A stretch of 64,000 nucleotides of DNA from an uncultured bacterium (GTDB lineage: Bacteria; Verrucomicrobiota; Verrucomicrobiia; CAIQCK01), in NCBI GenBank assembly GCA_903870275.1, contig CAIQCK010000012.1, forward strand, positions 62,001 through 126,000, given 5' to 3'. The notes under the pieces were generated by a model. The model was given only the letters and a program-made list of their open reading frames with translations, ran no database searches and had not been told where the DNA came from. Of the stretch, positions 9,231-18,484 are shown one piece after another. Within the stretch, counting starts at the first letter, position 1; each line of letters starts with the position of its first letter. The position numbers and the translations under genes are program-made.

Positions 9231-10657
9231 AAACGAAACCGGTCGTGTTCTTCATCATCGCCCTCGCAGCCGCGAGCGCATCCGCGGCCGAGTTGCGCAT
9301 CGGCGCGGCCACCATCAACATCACGCCGGACAAACCGGTTGCGCTGGACGGCCAGTTCAACGCGCGCATCTCGCGCGGCGTGGACAATCCGATCACCGCC
9401 ACCGCCGTGGCCATCGAGTCGCGCGAGGGCGGACGCGCCGTGGACGGGGCGATGCTGCTCTCCTGCGACATTGTCGTGATCCGTCCGCCGATTTTGCAGC
9501 CGTTGCGCGAGCGGCTGCGGGAGAAACTGCCGGCGTTCGACCCGCGCAAGCTGGTCATCACCGCCACCCACACGCACACCTCGGCGGTTACCGAGGAAGG
9601 CACTTACGAGATTCCGAAGGAAGGCGTGATGCAGCCCAGCGAGTATGCCACGTTCCTGATCGACCGGCTCGCGGAGGTCTGCGTCCGCGCGTGGAACCAG
9701 CGCAAGCCCGGCGGTGTGAGTTGGGGCCTGGGCCACGCGGTGGTCGGGCTGAACCGGCGGGCGGTTTATGCCGACGGCACGGCGAAGATGTATGGCGCGA
9801 CGAACGACCCCAACTTCCGCGGCATCGAAGGCGGCGAGGACCACGGCATGGAGATGCTTTTCTTCTGGGACAAGCGGGAGAACCTGCTGGCTGCCGGCAT
9901 CAACGTGGCCTGCCCGTCGCAAGAGGTTGAACACCGCTCGACCGTCAACGCCGACTTCTGGCACGACGTGCGCGAGCAGTTGCATGCCGGCCTCGCGAGT
10001 GACCTTTTCGTGCTGGGCTGGCCGGGCGCCGCCGGCGACCTCTCGCCGCACCGGATGTATCGCAAGGAGGCCGAGGATCGCATGCTGAAGCTGCGCGGGC
10101 TGACCTACACGCAGGAGATCGGCCGGCGCATCGCCCTCGAGGTCAACGACGTTTACAAACTGGCGCAGCGCGACATCCGCACGGACGTTCCGTTCGCGCA
10201 CACCGTCGCCGACCTCACCCTGCCGGTGCGCAAGGTGACGGAAAAAGAAGTGGCCGATGCCCAAAAGGAGATCGAGAAGCTGCAGAAGAGCAACGACAAG
10301 AGCCATCGCGTCGGGTGGTTCAAAAGGACGCTGGACCGTTATCGCACGCAGGACAGCGAGCCAACCTACCCGGCCGAGGTGCACGTCCTGCGGATCGGCG
10401 ACATCGCCATCGCCACCAATCCGTTCGAGTTGTTCCAGGACTACGGCACGCAGATGAAAGCCCGAAGCAAGGCCCTGCAAACATTTGTCATCCAGTTGAC
10501 CGGCCCCGGCGGCACCTATCTGCCGACAGAGCGCGCCGTCGAGGGCGGCGGCTACAGCGCCGTGATTCAAAGCAACCGCGTCGGTCCCGAAGGCGGGCAG
10601 ATGCTGGTGGAACGCACGGTTGAAGCCATCAACGCGTTATGGCCGGACGCCAAGTAA
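9227..10657 (+). CDS. Secreted ceramidase-like protein (tandem copy B)
   Basis: A 476-residue paralogue of the preceding gene. It has a signal peptide (MKTKPVVFFIIALAAASASA), ELRIGAATINITPDKPVALDG and the metal motif ATHTHTSAV. The two copies align throughout, including YADGTA.MYGATN and the C-terminal LPTERAV.GG.YSAVIQS. A TTG at 9203 would extend the frame, but the ATG at 9227, coupled by ATGA to the previous stop, starts exactly at the signal peptide and is preferred. A tandem duplicate kept in the operon suggests two related substrates or dosage. Confidence 0.88.
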   Translation: MKTKPVVFFIIALAAASASAAELRIGAATINITPDKPVALDGQFNARISRGVDNPITATAVAIESREGGRAVDGAMLLSCDIVVIRPPILQPLRERLREKLPAFDPRKLVITATHTHTSAVTEEGTYEIPKEGVMQPSEYATFLIDRLAEVCVRAWNQRKPGGVSWGLGHAVVGLNRRAVYADGTAKMYGATNDPNFRGIEGGEDHGMEMLFFWDKRENLLAAGINVACPSQEVEHRSTVNADFWHDVREQLHAGLASDLFVLGWPGAAGDLSPHRMYRKEAEDRMLKLRGLTYTQEIGRRIALEVNDVYKLAQRDIRTDVPFAHTVADLTLPVRKVTEKEVADAQKEIEKLQKSNDKSHRVGWFKRTLDRYRTQDSEPTYPAEVHVLRIGDIAIATNPFELFQDYGTQMKARSKALQTFVIQLTGPGGTYLPTERAVEGGGYSAVIQSNRVGPEGGQMLVERTVEAINALWPDAK

Positions 10658-10677
10658 CGCGGCTTCCGATGCTCCCT

Positions 10678-11553
10678 ATGAAAACCATCGCCACACTCGC
10701 CATCGCGGTCGCGCTTCTCCCCGGTCTTTGCGCTGCCGCCGAAACCCAGTCCGCGCCGCGCTCCGTCGCCGCCGGAGAACCGCTTGGCTGGCGCGTGGGG
10801 CCGACGGCGTGGAGCTTCCGGCTGTTCACGTTTTTCGAGGCTGTCGACAAGACCGCCTCGCTCGGCATGAAATACCTGGAAGCCTTCCAGGGCCAGCGCG
10901 TGAGCCAGGAGAGCGACCGCAAACTTGACGCCAGCCTGTCCGACGACGCGATCGCCCAAATCCGCGCCAAGCTCGACTCGGCAAAAGTGAAGTTAACCAG
11001 CATCTACATCGGCAGCATCCCCGGCGACGAGGCCGGTTGCCGCCGCACGTTTGAGTTCGCGCGCAAGCTCGGCGTGGAGTTCATCGTGTCAGAGCCCGCG
11101 CCGGAGTCGTTGGACACCATCGAGAAATACTGCAACGAGTATCGGATCAACGTCGCCCTCCACAATCATCCCCAAGGCAAGTCGCGCTATTGGCATCCGC
11201 GCGAAGTGCTCAAGGCTTGCGAAGGCCGCGGCCCGCGCATCGGCGCTTGCGGCGACACCGGGCACTGGCTGCGATCCGGCATCAACCCGTCCGACGCCGT
11301 GCAAATGCTCGGCCGCCGGCTGCTGACGCTCCATCTCAAGGACCTCGACGAAAACCAGCACGACATGCCGTGGGGCGCGGGCAAGGGCGGCATCGCCGAC
11401 CTGTTTCGCACGCTGCGCCGGCTGCAACTCACGCCGGCGTTGTTCGGCATCGAATACGAGTCGAAATGGGAGAACAACATGCCGGAGATCGCGCAGTGCG
11501 GAAAATTTTTCGAGGAGCAGGTGAAGGGCCTCGTGGCGCCGCCTGCCAAATAA
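10678..11553 (+). CDS. Secreted TIM-barrel sugar isomerase/epimerase-like protein
   Basis: A 291-residue protein with a signal peptide (MKTIATLAIAVALLPGLCAAA) and a xylose-isomerase-like TIM barrel. Visible family features include ALHNHPQGKSRYWHP, GACGDTGHW, TLHLKDLDE and the terminal FGIEYESKW, which supply the His/Asp/Glu residues that bind metal in this superfamily. ATGs at 10639 and 10669 are in frame, but 10678 starts the signal peptide. It resembles the C-terminal half of the fusion protein at 20243 (both contain GDEAGCRR.FEFARK.G and LDTIEK). Being exported, it would act beside the Gfo/Idh/MocA enzymes of this operon, perhaps on an oxidised sugar; that role is inference. Confidence 0.85.
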   Translation: MKTIATLAIAVALLPGLCAAAETQSAPRSVAAGEPLGWRVGPTAWSFRLFTFFEAVDKTASLGMKYLEAFQGQRVSQESDRKLDASLSDDAIAQIRAKLDSAKVKLTSIYIGSIPGDEAGCRRTFEFARKLGVEFIVSEPAPESLDTIEKYCNEYRINVALHNHPQGKSRYWHPREVLKACEGRGPRIGACGDTGHWLRSGINPSDAVQMLGRRLLTLHLKDLDENQHDMPWGAGKGGIADLFRTLRRLQLTPALFGIEYESKWENNMPEIAQCGKFFEEQVKGLVAPPAK

Positions 11554-11600
11554 TTGCCGTCGTGAACGGAAAAGAAACTGGACGGTCGAGTGTAACTTTT

Positions 11601-12998
11601 ATGAAAACCCTCTTGTCCCTTGGCTGCTTCGTGGCGCTGCTCGCGCTTGTCCCGGCCGCGCCCGCCGGCGAATTCAAAGCCGGTGCCGCGGCGGTCGTCA
11701 TCACGCCGCCGGCCGGCACGCCGTTGGCCGGTTACTACAGCTTTCGCGCCGCCGACGGCGTGCTCGACGATCTCTACGCGAAGGCCGTTGTCGTCGAGCA
11801 GGACGGCGCGAAGGCGGCGTTGGTCACGCTCGATCTGATCACCACGACGCGGCCGATGGTCGCCGCGGCGCGGCAACTCATCGCCGAACAGACCGGCATT
11901 GCGCCGGAGCGCGTGATGATTTCCGCCACGCACTCGCACACCGGCCCGGTGCTGCCGCGCGGCTCCAGGATTGACGAACTGACCGGCGGCCAGACGCCGC
12001 CCGCGCTGGACTACAGCGCCAAGCTGCCGGCGCTCATCGCGCGCGCCGTCGCCGACGCGAACGCGAAACTCGCGCCCGCGCGCGCCAGCACAACCGTCGG
12101 TCACGAGGACGGACTCAGCTTCAACCGCCGGTTCTGGTTTCAGGATGGCACGCTGGCTTGGAACCCGCCGAAGCTGGACCCGCGCATCGCGCGTCCCGCC
12201 GGGCCGACCGATCCCGACGTGGGCGTTCTCTATCTGGAAACCGCCGCGAAGAGCGCCGAGCCGCTGGCGTGCTACGTGAATTTCGCGATGCATCCCGACG
12301 TGGTCGGCGGCACCAAAATCTCTGCCGATTATCCCGGCGCCCTCGCCCGGCGGCTCGCCGACTACAAGGGCGCCAACATGGTCGCCCTGTTTGCCAACGG
12401 CTGCTGCGGCAATCTCAATCACCGCAACATCGCGTGGAGCGATTCGCAGCGCGGCATGCGGGAGGCGGATCGCATCGGCACCGAGCTGGCCGGCGCGGTG
12501 TTCCGGTCGTGGCCGGGACTCCGGCCGATGAAGCCATTCGCGCCCCGCGCCCGCGCCGCGCTCGTCACACTGCCGCGGCCGAAGTTCACGGAACAGGAAA
12601 TCGCGGACGCGGGCGCCGTGGTCGCGCGCATGACCGACCCGAAGATTGGCACCGTGCCGAAGGCGAAGGCGTTCTGCACCATCGACACGGTCGCGAAAAA
12701 AGACGCGCCGCTCGAAGTCGAGGTGCAGGCCATCGCCTTCAACGACGACCTCGCCGTCGTCTCGCTGCCCGGCGAAATTTTCGTCGAACTGGGCCTCGCC
12801 ATCAAGAAGGCGTCGCCGTTCAAACACACCTTCATTGCCGAGCTGGCCAACGGCAGCATTGGATACATCCCCAACCGTTCCGCCTACGCCGAGGGCAACT
12901 ACGAAGTCGTCAGTGCCCGTTGCGCCGAAGGCTCCGGCGAGATGCTCGTGGACGCGGCGGTGAAGTTGTTGAAGGAACTGGCTCGCCAAGGAAGATGA
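11601..12998 (+). CDS. Secreted ceramidase-like protein
   Basis: A 465-residue protein with a signal peptide (MKTLLSLGCFVALLALVPAAPA) and the neutral/alkaline ceramidase N-terminal fold: FKAGAAAVVITPPAGTPLAGYY, metal motif ISATHSHTGPVLPRGS, AMHPDVVGG and the C-terminal GSIGYIPNRSAYAEGNYEV typical of the family. It is closer to canonical family members than the tandem pair at 7758/9227. The ATG at 11601 has no strong ribosome site. The stop overlaps the next start (ATGA at 12995-12998). Probably a secreted metal-dependent hydrolase. Confidence 0.85.
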   Translation: MKTLLSLGCFVALLALVPAAPAGEFKAGAAAVVITPPAGTPLAGYYSFRAADGVLDDLYAKAVVVEQDGAKAALVTLDLITTTRPMVAAARQLIAEQTGIAPERVMISATHSHTGPVLPRGSRIDELTGGQTPPALDYSAKLPALIARAVADANAKLAPARASTTVGHEDGLSFNRRFWFQDGTLAWNPPKLDPRIARPAGPTDPDVGVLYLETAAKSAEPLACYVNFAMHPDVVGGTKISADYPGALARRLADYKGANMVALFANGCCGNLNHRNIAWSDSQRGMREADRIGTELAGAVFRSWPGLRPMKPFAPRARAALVTLPRPKFTEQEIADAGAVVARMTDPKIGTVPKAKAFCTIDTVAKKDAPLEVEVQAIAFNDDLAVVSLPGEIFVELGLAIKKASPFKHTFIAELANGSIGYIPNRSAYAEGNYEVVSARCAEGSGEMLVDAAVKLLKELARQGR

Positions 12999-15505
12999 TG
13001 AAGCTTCCAATCGAATCCGCCCACGGCCAAGTGCACCGGCTCTCTCGCCGTGATTTTCTGTCCGCAGTCGCGCTCAGCGCGGGCGCGATGCCGTCGGTGC
13101 TTCCGGCAAAGGAGCCGGAAGCGGCGGCGCGCGCATCGGGCCTCGTTGCGCGCGGCGCCTGCGAAAAGGCGGCGACCTACGCCACGCTGAACCGGGAGTC
13201 GTGGGCGAACATCCTTGCGGACAAAGGCGAAGGCTACACGCCGCCGTTGACGGTGCACCTGCCCATCCAGCCGGTTTTCCAGCGGAATTTCGTCCACGTG
13301 GACTGCGCGTTGAACGTCTGCCGCCGGCGCGTGATTCCGAAGCTCTCGACCGGCGATCCTGCTTCCTGGAAGGCCACGCGGTCGCTGGAAACGTTCATCG
13401 TCCAGTTCGCAGTGGATGACCCACCGCTGGTGCCCGATTTTCGCGCAACGCAACTGTCGCTTGCCATGGGAAAGTTTCCGCTGGCCCACGCCAGCTATTT
13501 TATCTGCGACTTCCGCTACGAGTTCGACTATTTCTGCTGCCCGCTGGATGAACGGCAGGGTGTGCTGTGGATCGGCGTGGCGGTGACGAACGATGCCGAC
13601 GTAGCGCGGCAGGCGAACGTCCGCACGAAGGTCAACTTCCAGACCGAGGCCCGGGTTTTCGATCCGCACTACGTGCCGTTCTACTGGGATGCGACGAAGT
13701 GGCTGCCGTGCGACAAAGTGCAGCTCCAGGAGAACGCGATCTGCCGCGACTCGGCCCCGATCGGCAGGGCGATCCCCGGCGACTGGACATTGAAATGGGA
13801 GGCGAAGAAGGAGTTTGATGCCAAACGGCTGCCGCGATATTTCAGTTCCGGGCCGGAATATCGCGTCGCGTCCTCCATGCGACTGGCGAGCGTGCAAGAT
13901 GTCATGCACTTCTCCGCAGAACTGCGGTCCGGCGAACAGAAACGGTTTTGGATCGCGCTGCTGACGGATTTTGAAGGCGCGACAGCGGAGGACCGGGAGC
14001 GAATGATGCGGGCCGACCCGCAGGCGGGGCGGGCCGCAGCGCTGCAACATTTCCAATCACAGTTCACCCGCGAACACGCGCAGTTGACGTTCCCAGCCGG
14101 CAACTGGGACAGGATTTTCACCGAACTTCAGCTCTCCACACTCCAGTTGCTGGTGCAGTTTCCCGGCGAGAAGAGCTTGATGCCGACGCAGGGAGGAAGC
14201 TCGGAGCGGTTTTTCGTGTGGGTGTGGGAAGCGATGTTCATGCTCCTGCCAATGTTGCGGCTTGGCCACTTCGAGCCGGTGCGCCGCTCGCTGGATTTCA
14301 TCTTTGGTTTGCAGGACGCGGGACATCCACCCGAAGGAGAACTGACAACGACCGTCGGCGCGATCGGCACCACGGGTCCGAAATGGCTCAACACCACCGG
14401 CTCGGCGCTCGCGCTGGCCACCGACTACTACCTGTATTCGCGCGACGAAACGTTCCTGGCGGAATACCTGCCAAAGATGCTCAAAGCGATGGGCTGGATC
14501 GTTGGCGAACTTCGCGCGACGCGGAAGCCCGGCCCCGACGGCTCGCGGCCGCTCTACTACGGCTTGATGCCGTTCGGTTGCGCCACCGACGGCGACATCG
14601 GGCGCATCGTGGCGTTCACCGATGCGTTCACATTCTGGGGTTTGGAGAAGGCCGTGACGTTGCTGGAGCAGGCGCGGCACGAGCGCGCGGCGGAGTTTCG
14701 CCGGGAGGTGGAGATGTATCGCACGGACTTGGCGCGCGCCATCGAAGGCATGACGCGGCCCGACGGCTACATCGAGCGGAAGATTCTCACCGGCAAGGAA
14801 AAACGCATCGAGCCGGGCTTCGAGCGGATTTGCAGCGCCATCATCCTCGCCTACACCGGCGCGCTCGACGTTCGCTCGGACCGTTTCCGGCGGTTCGTCG
14901 CTTATTTCGAGGAGAAGTTGATGGATGGCTTCTTCACCGGCCGGATGACTGCCGACATCGCCTACATGGGTGTCGGCGAGTTTTCCTGGCATCACGCGTA
15001 TCTGCGGCTGGGCGAATGGAAGAAGGCGTTTGCCGCGAATCGCGTCAACCTCCACTACGGCATGACGCAGGACACGTTTCAGGTGCAGGAGCGGTTCTCG
15101 CGAACCCACGCGAACTTCACGCCGTGGCAGCCAAACGGCAGCGGCAACGGTCGCATTCTGGAGATGCTGCTCAACAGCCTGTATTTCGAGTGCGATGGCC
15201 GTGTGACGCTGCTGGGTGGCGTTCCGTTCCTGTGGCTGGCCAACAACGGCGTCACTACGTTGAAGAATCTCCGCACGACGCGCGGCAGCGTCTCACTCGA
15301 AGCGCGGATGCTGGACCGCCAGCGTTGCCGGCTGATCGTCCGCGCCTCCAGTCGCGGCGTCCTGTCCCCGCTGATCCGGTTGCCCGATCACTTCATCGTT
15401 AGCGACGTGAGTCCGCGGGCAGTCAGGAAGGGCCAGGGACTCCTGCAGTTCCCCGGCGACGCACAGGAGCTTCGCCTCGTCCTCCGCGAAAACACGGAAG
15501 CATAG
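12995..15505 (+). CDS. Tat-exported six-hairpin glycosidase-like protein
   Basis: An 836-residue protein with a Tat signal (LSRRDFLSAVALSAGAM, RR at 18-19). Residues ~60-330 look like a beta-rich N-terminal domain. Residues ~390-720 have alternating hydrophobic helices and the pattern of an (alpha/alpha)6 barrel (FVWVWEAMFMLLPMLRLGHF, TGSALALATDYYLYSRDETFLAEYLPKM-type helices, MGVGEFSWHHAYLRLGEWKKA). This fold is used by many glycosidases and uronate-releasing enzymes. I cannot assign a GH family. Starts at 12995 and 12998 are adjacent ATGs; the first overlaps the previous stop. It is the most glycosidase-like member of this operon. Confidence 0.75.
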   Translation: MMKLPIESAHGQVHRLSRRDFLSAVALSAGAMPSVLPAKEPEAAARASGLVARGACEKAATYATLNRESWANILADKGEGYTPPLTVHLPIQPVFQRNFVHVDCALNVCRRRVIPKLSTGDPASWKATRSLETFIVQFAVDDPPLVPDFRATQLSLAMGKFPLAHASYFICDFRYEFDYFCCPLDERQGVLWIGVAVTNDADVARQANVRTKVNFQTEARVFDPHYVPFYWDATKWLPCDKVQLQENAICRDSAPIGRAIPGDWTLKWEAKKEFDAKRLPRYFSSGPEYRVASSMRLASVQDVMHFSAELRSGEQKRFWIALLTDFEGATAEDRERMMRADPQAGRAAALQHFQSQFTREHAQLTFPAGNWDRIFTELQLSTLQLLVQFPGEKSLMPTQGGSSERFFVWVWEAMFMLLPMLRLGHFEPVRRSLDFIFGLQDAGHPPEGELTTTVGAIGTTGPKWLNTTGSALALATDYYLYSRDETFLAEYLPKMLKAMGWIVGELRATRKPGPDGSRPLYYGLMPFGCATDGDIGRIVAFTDAFTFWGLEKAVTLLEQARHERAAEFRREVEMYRTDLARAIEGMTRPDGYIERKILTGKEKRIEPGFERICSAIILAYTGALDVRSDRFRRFVAYFEEKLMDGFFTGRMTADIAYMGVGEFSWHHAYLRLGEWKKAFAANRVNLHYGMTQDTFQVQERFSRTHANFTPWQPNGSGNGRILEMLLNSLYFECDGRVTLLGGVPFLWLANNGVTTLKNLRTTRGSVSLEARMLDRQRCRLIVRASSRGVLSPLIRLPDHFIVSDVSPRAVRKGQGLLQFPGDAQELRLVLRENTEA

Positions 15506-15548
15506 TCGTCAAATCAAACATACCTCAACCAAACGAAGGGAAACGAAC

Positions 15549-16379
15549 ATGGGCAAAATACACGTCGGACTGAACACGGAGTTCTCGCGCAGCTCGGACA
15601 AGCCGTTCGAGTGGGCCGTCAAGGCGGCGGCGGAGATGGGCTACAAATACATCGAGCCGATGGTCCACTTCGGCCGCGAACTGATGAGCGAGGCGGGCTA
15701 CTACCACACCGTCTCGATGTTCGACGATCCCTACCGCATCAAGGACGCCTGCGACAAGGCCGGCCTGACCATTTCCGCCCTGCAATCGCACGGCCCGCTT
15801 GGCCGGCCCGACGTGCATGGCGAATACATCAAGCTCGCCGTCCGCGTGGCCGCCGAGATCGGCGTGCCGGTCGTCAACACCGACGAGGGCATCAAGGCGA
15901 AGTGGACGACCGAGGAGGAGGACTTCGTCCTGATCAAATACACGTTGCAGGAGGCGGCGTTCATCGCCGAGCGGCGCGGCGTAAAGATCGGCCTGGAGCC
16001 GCACGCGCAATACTCGCGCCATCCCGAAGGCCTCGACCGCATCTACAACCTGGTGAAATCGCCCTCCATCGGCATCAACCTCGACACCGGCAACGCCTAC
16101 CTCTGCGGCCACGATGTCTATGCATGGCTGGAGCGCGTCGCAACGCGGCTGGTCCATCTCCACGCGAAAGACATCTCCGTCCAGCAGTCCGGCGCCGAGC
16201 GCGGCAAGGTGACCGGCACTGCCGTCGGTTGCGCATGCGGCGAGGGCGTGCTCGACTGGGCGCGCATCATCAAAATCGTCCGCGAGAAATGCCCGCGCGA
16301 CATCGTTTTCTCCGTCGAGTGCGGCACGCCCGACCAGGCGGCGAAAAGTTTGAAGCACCTGAACGCGCTGTTGGACTGA
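15549..16379 (+). CDS. Sugar phosphate isomerase/epimerase family protein (TIM barrel, cytoplasmic)
   Basis: A 276-residue xylose-isomerase-like TIM-barrel protein without a signal peptide. The expected metal and substrate residues are visible: IGLEPHAQYSRHPEG (Glu), INLDTGN (Asp), LVHLHAKDIS (His) and FSVECGT (Glu). Family members interconvert keto and aldo sugars, epimerise, or dehydrate inositol derivatives. Unlike the protein at 10678 it should act in the cytoplasm. ATG at 15549 follows a GAAGGG-type purine stretch; the gap after the glycosidase-like gene is 43 bp. Confidence 0.88.
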   Translation: MGKIHVGLNTEFSRSSDKPFEWAVKAAAEMGYKYIEPMVHFGRELMSEAGYYHTVSMFDDPYRIKDACDKAGLTISALQSHGPLGRPDVHGEYIKLAVRVAAEIGVPVVNTDEGIKAKWTTEEEDFVLIKYTLQEAAFIAERRGVKIGLEPHAQYSRHPEGLDRIYNLVKSPSIGINLDTGNAYLCGHDVYAWLERVATRLVHLHAKDISVQQSGAERGKVTGTAVGCACGEGVLDWARIIKIVREKCPRDIVFSVECGTPDQAAKSLKHLNALLD

Positions 16380-16420
16380 CTGCATGACCGGCCCTTTGTG
16401 GGTTTTCACGGGAGTAAACA

Positions 16421-17389
16421 ATGCAAACAGACAAATCGAATAGCATGCGAAACGGAGAAAGCGACGGTGGTGTGATTGGACGCCGTGGCTTTCTCTCACA
16501 ACTCGCGGCGTTGGCCACGGTTACTGCGGTGGAAAACAAGCGGTCTGCTGATGCTGCGGAACCGTCGCAGCCGGCGTCGCCGTTGCCCACGATCCAAATC
16601 GGCAAACACCACATCAGCCGGCTCGTGGCCGGCTCCAATCCAATCCTCGGCTATTCCTACGCGGGCCAGCACGCCGACCGGCACATGAAGGATTACTACA
16701 CGCCGGAGCGGACCGTGGAGTTCCTCCAGAACTGCGAGCGCGCGGGCATCACGACCCATCAATTCGCCGACCCCGACCGCGCGCTGCCTTATGTCCGTCC
16801 GCTACGCGAGCGCGGCAGCAAGATGTCGTTCTTCTGCCTCCATTCGCAGCGCGAGAAGATCAAGGACGCGGTCGCGCAAGCCCAACCCATCGCGATGGTC
16901 CACCACGGCGGCGCGACCGACCGGCTTTTCGCCGACGGCAAGGCTGACGCCGTGCACGACTATGTCAAGACGGCCCACGACTGCGGCGTGCTGGCCGGCG
17001 TGTCCGCGCACAACCCGGATTGCATCAAGCGCGTGGCCGACGAAGGTTGGGAGGTGGATTTCTTCATGACCTGCTTCTACTTCCTCACTCGCAAGATGGT
17101 GCACAAGGACGCGGAGATTCCCATGCTCGACTTCGGCCTGCCGTTCTTCAAAGACGACCCGAAAGCGATGACTCAGGTAGTCCGCCAGGTAAAACAGCCG
17201 TGCTTTGGCTTCAAGATTCTCGGCTCCGGGCGTCACTGCTCGAACCAGCAAACTGTGCGCGCGGCCTTTAAGTTCGCCTTCGAAAACATCAAACCCACCG
17301 ATGGCGTCATCGTTGGCATGTTCCCGTGGTTCTTCGACGAGGTCAGCGCCAATGCCCGGTTCACGCGGGAACTCGGAACGCGGGCTTAA
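16421..17389 (+). CDS. Tat-exported protein of unknown function, possible TIM barrel
   Basis: A 322-residue protein with a Tat-type leader (IGRRGFLSQLAALATV, RR at 21-22) and a mature part beginning PTIQIGKHHISRLVAGSNPI, reminiscent of aldo/keto reductase-like TIM barrels. Alternating strand/helix segments such as GVLAGVSAHNPDC and CFGFKILGSGRHC fit that fold, but the classic AKR catalytic tyrosine tetrad was not recognised. A GGGAGT ribosome site (16409-16414) supports 16421. It belongs to the same operon as the exported oxidoreductases. Function unknown. Confidence 0.75.
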   Translation: MQTDKSNSMRNGESDGGVIGRRGFLSQLAALATVTAVENKRSADAAEPSQPASPLPTIQIGKHHISRLVAGSNPILGYSYAGQHADRHMKDYYTPERTVEFLQNCERAGITTHQFADPDRALPYVRPLRERGSKMSFFCLHSQREKIKDAVAQAQPIAMVHHGGATDRLFADGKADAVHDYVKTAHDCGVLAGVSAHNPDCIKRVADEGWEVDFFMTCFYFLTRKMVHKDAEIPMLDFGLPFFKDDPKAMTQVVRQVKQPCFGFKILGSGRHCSNQQTVRAAFKFAFENIKPTDGVIVGMFPWFFDEVSANARFTRELGTRA

Positions 17390-17398
17390 AGGATGACT

Positions 17399-18337
17399 AT
17401 GCCGCGGTTGCTTGGGGTTTTCATCCTTTGCTGTTTCATCCGCGGTGCGGCACCCGTCTGCTGGGCCGCATCCGCTCCACCGGAGCCGCCGGCGCGCAGC
17501 GATGTTCAAACGGCACTTGCACAAACCGCTGCGGCGAAAGAGCCGGCGCGCAAACTTCGCGTCGTGCTTCTCGCCGACAAGAAAGACCACGGCGTCAACG
17601 AGCACGATTACCCGATCTGGCAGGAACGGTGGGCCTTGCTGCTCGGTGGGCGCGCGGCGTCGGCCGCAACACAGGTCAACCTCTTCGGCCTGGCCGTCGC
17701 GGACCCGAAGGCCGGCTCGGGAGCGGAGAACGTGGAAGTTGTCTGCGCGCGCGGCTGGCCCACGGATGAGCAGTTCGCGTCGGCCCATGTCATCGTCGCG
17801 TTCTGCTACTTGCCGTGGACCGACGACCACAAGCGCCAGCTCCAGCAATACCTCGACCGTGGCGGCGGGCTGGCGCTGATCCACTCGGCGACGTGGACCA
17901 AGCCCAAGGCGGATACCGGCGTGGCGGCGCTGGCGGGCGTGGGAGGATTCACGCGTTACCGGCACGGGCCGGTGCAACTGGAAATCACGGCCGGCGGCCA
18001 TCCCATCTGTCGCGGCCTGCCGCCGAAGCTTTTGTTTCTCGACGAAACCTACTGGCCGCCCACGCCGCCCCTCGCGGCGGATCGCGTGACCACGCTGGCG
18101 GTCTCGCGGGAGAAGACAGACGCGGCCAGCGATTCCACGTCGCCCCAGCCGATGTTCTGGACCTGTTCGTCCGGCCGCGGGCGAGTCTTCGGCTGCGTCC
18201 TGGGCCATTACACGTGGACGTTTGACGATCCGTGGTTCCGCCTTCTGGTGTTGCGCGGCGTCGCGTGGGCTGCCGGCGAGCCAGCTACCCGCTTCGATTC
18301 ACTGGCGCTCCGTGGCGCGCGCGTCGCCGACAAGTAA
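17399..18337 (+). CDS. Secreted ThuA-like domain protein
   Basis: A 312-residue protein with a signal peptide (RLLGVFILCCFIRGAAPVCWA) and a ThuA-like, glutamine-amidotransferase-like fold: RKLRVVLLADKKDHG..EHDYP, AHVIVAFCYLPWTDDHKRQL, GGGLALIHSATW and RGRVFGCVLGHYTWTF. ThuA proteins are linked to trehalose/keto-sugar use in rhizobia, where the partner ThuB is a Gfo/Idh/MocA enzyme. ATGs at 17393 and 17399 are both possible; AAGGA at 17389-17393 suits 17399 and overlaps the upstream stop region. It closes the twelve-gene plus-strand run, consistent with a keto-sugar pathway. Confidence 0.85.
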   Translation: MPRLLGVFILCCFIRGAAPVCWAASAPPEPPARSDVQTALAQTAAAKEPARKLRVVLLADKKDHGVNEHDYPIWQERWALLLGGRAASAATQVNLFGLAVADPKAGSGAENVEVVCARGWPTDEQFASAHVIVAFCYLPWTDDHKRQLQQYLDRGGGLALIHSATWTKPKADTGVAALAGVGGFTRYRHGPVQLEITAGGHPICRGLPPKLLFLDETYWPPTPPLAADRVTTLAVSREKTDAASDSTSPQPMFWTCSSGRGRVFGCVLGHYTWTFDDPWFRLLVLRGVAWAAGEPATRFDSLALRGARVADK

Positions 18338-18484
18338 GCTCCGCGACTCCAACAATCCGCCTCTGTCACGCTCCTTGCGTTCGCACGCCGCAGCAGTCCG
18401 TCGAGAATCAGGATTTCAGGCGACAGGCGAAGCGTCGAGATGAGATCGAAAGATTGAATCCACTAATCGGGCGCGAAAACAACC
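18338..18484. other. Non-coding spacer after the operon
   Basis: This 147-bp stretch follows the last operon gene and precedes the MITE-like element. No credible ORF, ribosome site or stable hairpin was seen in it. Confidence 0.6.

Noticed and set aside
12158..12994. Upstream extension of the six-hairpin protein by 279 codons
   Set aside because: It overlaps the ceramidase-like gene in another frame and is Arg-rich; the ATGA overlap and Tat signal fix the start at 12995.
11187..13010. 607-codon open frame on the minus strand
   Set aside because: Antisense to the epimerase and ceramidase-like genes, with shadow-frame composition and no motif.
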